Shown: positions 60,248 through 61,335 of the stretch, in pieces | Numbering within the stretch: position 1 is the first letter of the stretch | How the letters are laid out: each line of letters begins with the position of its first letter | Source: Acidimicrobiaceae bacterium | Lineage (GTDB): Bacteria; Actinomycetota; Acidimicrobiia; Acidimicrobiales; RAAP-2 | Direction of reading: 5' to 3' | DNA: 61,335 bases | Assembly (NCBI GenBank): GCA_003132205.1 | Contig: PKWY01000037.1 | Coordinates: forward strand, 1 to 61,335 | Translations under genes and position numbers: made by a program | Notes under the pieces: generated by a model | Seen by the model: only the letters and a program-made list of their open reading frames with translations | Database searches by the model: none | What the model was told of the DNA's origin: nothing

Positions 60248-61335
60248 TCAGCCCTCGGTGCGCCGGCGAATCCTCTCGATGCGCTCTGCGGCGTGATTCG
60301 CGTCCACGCCCTTGTCGTCGAGCAACAGGGCCCGGTCCGCGGCGGCTTCGGCTTCGGCGGACTTGTCGCGCGCCGCCAGGCGCGCGGCGACTCCCTCGGC
60401 GGCGATCTTCTTCGCCTCGTCGACGAGTGCGGCGACCATCTCATCCTCGGGAACGACGCGCACGATCTGGCCCTGGATGAACAGGTGTCCGCGCTTCTTT
60501 CCCGCGGCGATGCCGAGGTCGGCGTGGCGCGCCTCGCCCGGCCCGTTCACGACGCAGCCCATGACCGCGACTTGGATCGGCAGGTTGAGCTCGGAGAGGG
60601 CGATCTGCGCCTCATTGGCGATCTTGATGACGTCGACCTCGGCGCGTCCGCAGCTCGGGCACGCAATGAGGTCCAGGCCCTTTCGTTCGCGGAGCCCCAG
60701 CGCCTCGAGCAACTGTCGTCCGGCGCGGGCCTCTTCCACGGGATCGGCCGTGAGCGAGTAGCGAAGTGTGTCGCCGATACCCTCGGCGAGCAGCGTCGCG
60801 ATGCCCGCGGTGCCCTTCAACAGCCCGCCGGGCAGGGGTCCCGCCTCGGTGACGCCGAGGTGCAGCGGGTGCTCGAAGGTCTGCGACGCCAGTCGGTAGG
60901 CGGCGATCATGGTCGCGACCGACGAGGCCTTCACCGAGATCTTGACGTCGGAGAACCCGACCTCCTCGAAATACGCCAACTCGATGCGCGCCGACTCGAC
61001 GAGCGCCTCGGGGGTCGCGCCACCGAACTTCTCGTAGATGTCGGGATGGAGGCTACCCGCGTTCACGCCGATGCGGATGGGCACCCCACGGTCCTTCGCC
61101 TCGCTGGCGACCAGCTTGATCTCCTCGGGCTTGCGGAGGTTTCCCGGATTGAGACGCAGCCCGTGGACGCCCGCCTCCAACGCGGCGAGCGCCATCTCGA
61201 CGTGGAAGTGGATGTCGGCGACGATGGGCACCGGCGAGCGCGGAACGATCTGGGCGAGTCCTTCGGCGGCGGCCCGCTCATTGCAGGTGCAGCGAACGAT
61301 GTCCGCGCCGGCGGCGGCGAGCGCGTAGATCTGCT
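60248..61335 (-). CDS. ispG: 4-hydroxy-3-methylbut-2-enyl diphosphate synthase, 5' end beyond window
   Basis: The visible part spans about 362 residues and is open to the window edge, so the first few dozen residues are missing. RCTCNERAAAEGL, VPIVADIHFH and GLRLNPGN belong to the TIM-barrel part; the 4Fe-4S ligands are in ACPSCGR and VMGCVVNGPGE. It makes HMBPP in the MEP isoprenoid pathway. It ends 45 bases before proS, and ispG-proS linkage is common in actinobacteria. Confidence 0.95.
   Translation of the reverse strand, partial: QIYALAAAGADIVRCTCNERAAAEGLAQIVPRSPVPIVADIHFHVEMALAALEAGVHGLRLNPGNLRKPEEIKLVASEAKDRGVPIRIGVNAGSLHPDIYEKFGGATPEALVESARIELAYFEEVGFSDVKISVKASSVATMIAAYRLASQTFEHPLHLGVTEAGPLPGGLLKGTAGIATLLAEGIGDTLRYSLTADPVEEARAGRQLLEALGLRERKGLDLIACPSCGRAEVDVIKIANEAQIALSELNLPIQVAVMGCVVNGPGEARHADLGIAAGKKRGHLFIQGQIVRVVPEDEMVAALVDEAKKIAAEGVAARLAARDKSAEAEAAADRALLLDDKGVDANHAAERIERIRRRTEG

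Noticed and set aside
1..61335. CRISPR array, prophage or insertion sequence
   Set aside because: No regularly spaced repeats, Cas-like proteins, phage structural genes, transposase or integrase are visible.

Overview
The window looks like a chromosomal segment of a moderately GC-rich actinobacterium, perhaps of the class Acidimicrobiia. This is inferred from SOS boxes of the actinobacterial type CGAAC-N4-GTTCG, the order rimP-nusA-ylxR-infB-rbfA-truB-ribF-rpsO-pnp, RNase J, the LysM/nrdR neighbourhood of the lexA regulon, and a near-complete set of dap genes of the succinylase branch. No rRNA, prophage, transposase, integrase or CRISPR array is visible. Two intact tRNA genes (Val-GAC, Cys-GCA) and one degenerate tRNA-Cys copy are present.

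Layout. 0-10.8 kb: tRNA-Val with a triplicated 3' end, a DnaQ-like exonuclease, an L,D-transpeptidase-like protein, an aldo/keto reductase, a secreted eight-repeat protein, a HAD phosphatase, an LCP cell-wall ligase, a GDT1-type cation exporter, an ECF sigma/anti-sigma pair and two small unknown genes. 11-15.8 kb: a TetR regulator and a heterodimeric ABC exporter lying exactly between an intact tRNA-Cys and a displaced or degenerate copy of its 3' half, which resembles an integrated cassette. 15.8-22.6 kb: a second L,D-transpeptidase-like gene; an apparent SOS operon (LysM division-inhibitor-like gene, nrdR, PIG-L deacetylase, dinB) behind a promoter with two perfect LexA boxes; then a MoxR-type AAA ATPase, a VWA protein with a HELMH motif, and two small unknown genes. 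22.6-27.7 kb: a complete branched-chain amino-acid ABC importer (livKHMGF order). 28 kb: lexA with its own two LexA boxes.

29-42 kb is a long run of minus-strand genes with 4-base overlaps or a few bases between them: ftsK, a DD-carboxypeptidase, thrB, an RhtA-like exporter, miaB, miaA, dapF, hflX, dapC, dapD, dapE. It joins meso-diaminopimelate/lysine and threonine synthesis to peptidoglycan, tRNA-modification and chromosome-segregation functions. A siderophore-interacting protein on the plus strand converges on a second minus-strand run: yfhO-like membrane protein, dapB, dapA, rnj. 48.6-58.6 kb is the transcription/translation block rimP-nusA-ylxR-infB-rbfA-truB-ribF-rpsO-pnp, ending in a strong terminator hairpin. 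The window closes with proS (short, archaeal/eukaryal-like form) and a 5'-truncated ispG.

The most interesting parts are the SOS operon that couples division arrest to nrdR, a deacetylase and Pol IV; the ABC/TetR cassette bracketed by tRNA-Cys sequences; the MoxR/VWA/metallopeptidase-like cassette that separates lexA from its usual neighbours; and a ylxR gene whose conserved N-terminal motif can be reached only from a non-canonical start codon.
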